A stretch of DNA of 5,702 bases from Thermoplasmata archaeon (lineage in GTDB: Archaea; Thermoplasmatota; Thermoplasmata; SG8-5; JAGLSY01), in NCBI GenBank assembly GCA_023137005.1, contig JAGLQE010000142.1, forward strand, positions 1 through 5,702. The letters are read 5' to 3'. How positions within the stretch are numbered: the first letter of the stretch is position 1; every line of letters begins with the position of its first letter. The notes below the pieces were generated by a model that was not told the DNA's origin, did not search any database, and was given only the letters and a program-made list of their open reading frames with translations. Made by a program: the position numbers and the translations under genes. Positions 5,378 to 5,702 of the stretch are shown piece after piece.

Positions 5378-5551
5378 GTGGATAATGAATTGATAAAAGA
5401 AAAATTGGCCGAGGCCTCTCATAATGATGAGATAACCTGTGCCGAGTGCTTCGCTGTGGCTGAGGAACTGGGAATTCCGGTCGATGGATTCGCACAGATA
5501 TTGACAAAGATGGACATCAAGATCATCAAGTGCCAGCTAGGTTGTTTCTAA
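5378..5551 (+). CDS. Small HTH-like protein with paired cysteines ending in CQLGCF
   Basis: This small protein has 57 residues if it starts at the GTG at 5378, the preferred start because GGAGAG at 5365-5370 gives an SD 7-9 bases upstream. A GTG at 5345 (overlapping the carrier gene by 11 bases) or a TTG at 5363 would lengthen it by 11 or 5 residues. CAEC lies at 21-24, inside a stretch (about 18-49) whose pattern of Ala, Leu-Gly-Ile and later hydrophobics looks like a helix-turn-helix. The end, IKIIKCQLGCF, carries Cys52 and Cys56. Four cysteines in two pairs suggest metal or Fe-S binding or redox sensing, which is inference. I recall archaeal proteins with the same ending near molybdenum cofactor genes but cannot name a family. 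Its stop overlaps the MobB start by one base (TAATG), so the genes are surely co-transcribed. Confidence 0.75.
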   Translation: MDNELIKEKLAEASHNDEITCAECFAVAEELGIPVDGFAQILTKMDIKIIKCQLGCF

Positions 5552-5702
5552 TGATAATCGTTTCTCTTATTGGATTGAAGAAATGCGGAAAGACCACGAC
5601 TGCCGAGGCCCTGATAAAGGAATTCAAATCAAGGGGAATGAAGGTCGGAGGAGTGAAATGGATGGTCCACTCCAATTTCACCATCGACACCGAGGGGAAG
5701 GA
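5551..5702 (+). CDS. mobB: MobB-type molybdopterin-guanine dinucleotide P-loop protein, partial
   Basis: Fifty complete codons are visible before the window ends; the 3' part is missing. The protein opens MIIVSLIGLKKCGKTTTAE, with the Walker A motif GLKKCGKT at residues 8-15 straight after the first beta strand. It then shows KSRGMKVGGVKW at about 28-39 and FTIDTEGK at 44-51, matching the MobB pattern 'kkrGykV..iKh...f.iDteGKD'. MobB binds GTP and assists MobA in joining GMP to molybdopterin to make the dinucleotide cofactor. The usual His after Lys in 'iKH' is Trp here, with a His three residues later. The ATG at 5551 overlaps the previous stop by one base, so translation is probably coupled. 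The G-protein class is certain and MobB likely; another SIMIBI-type P-loop GTPase is the alternative. Confidence 0.8.
   Translation, partial: MIIVSLIGLKKCGKTTTAEALIKEFKSRGMKVGGVKWMVHSNFTIDTEGK

Noticed and set aside
5106..5393. A 95-codon + strand open frame starting upstream of the sulfur carrier.
   Set aside because: It overlaps the carrier gene in another frame, and the carrier has the full ThiS/MoaD pattern and Gly-Gly end.

Overview
The window looks like a piece of an archaeal chromosome, most likely a euryarchaeon; a Thermoplasmatota or methanogen-type lineage is a guess. The grounds are BRE/TATA-like boxes at archaeal distances from start codons, one gene that seems to be leaderless beside others with good Shine-Dalgarno (SD) sequences, free use of AGG and ATA codons, and a ThiS/MoaD-like, small Cys-rich protein and MobB cluster of a type I associate with archaea. 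No tRNA, rRNA, CRISPR array, insertion sequence or integrase is visible. Coding density is high and no gap exceeds about 150 bases.

Bases 28-3744 are all read on the + strand. First is a four-helix membrane protein with a charged tail built of 11-residue repeats (28-726). Next is a membrane-anchored DUF2202 ferritin-like protein with its own, probably leaderless, promoter (795-1397). Then comes a likely operon: a PpnP-like (DUF1255) beta-barrel protein (1466-1855), a radical SAM enzyme that overlaps it by 4 bases (1852-2721), a cytosolic DUF1684 protein (2762-3307) and a thioredoxin with an unusual N-terminal extension (3331-3744). The operon combines a possible nucleoside-handling fold, a radical enzyme with extra C-terminal cysteines and a thiol-disulfide protein; no known pathway joining all four is recognised.

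An MFS transporter (3754-5004) lies on the - strand, convergent with the thioredoxin gene and only 9 bases from it. It diverges from the last cluster across a 150-base region holding candidate promoters for both directions and an inverted repeat.

The right end (5155-5702, + strand) is a compact cofactor cluster: a ThiS/MoaD-type sulfur carrier ending in Gly-Gly, a 57-residue helix-turn-helix-like protein with paired cysteines that ends in CQLGCF, and the start of a MobB-type P-loop protein that runs off the window. The order suggests molybdopterin (or tungstopterin) cofactor synthesis. The most interesting items are the small CQLGCF protein, the PpnP-like/radical SAM coupled pair and the 11-residue repeat tail.
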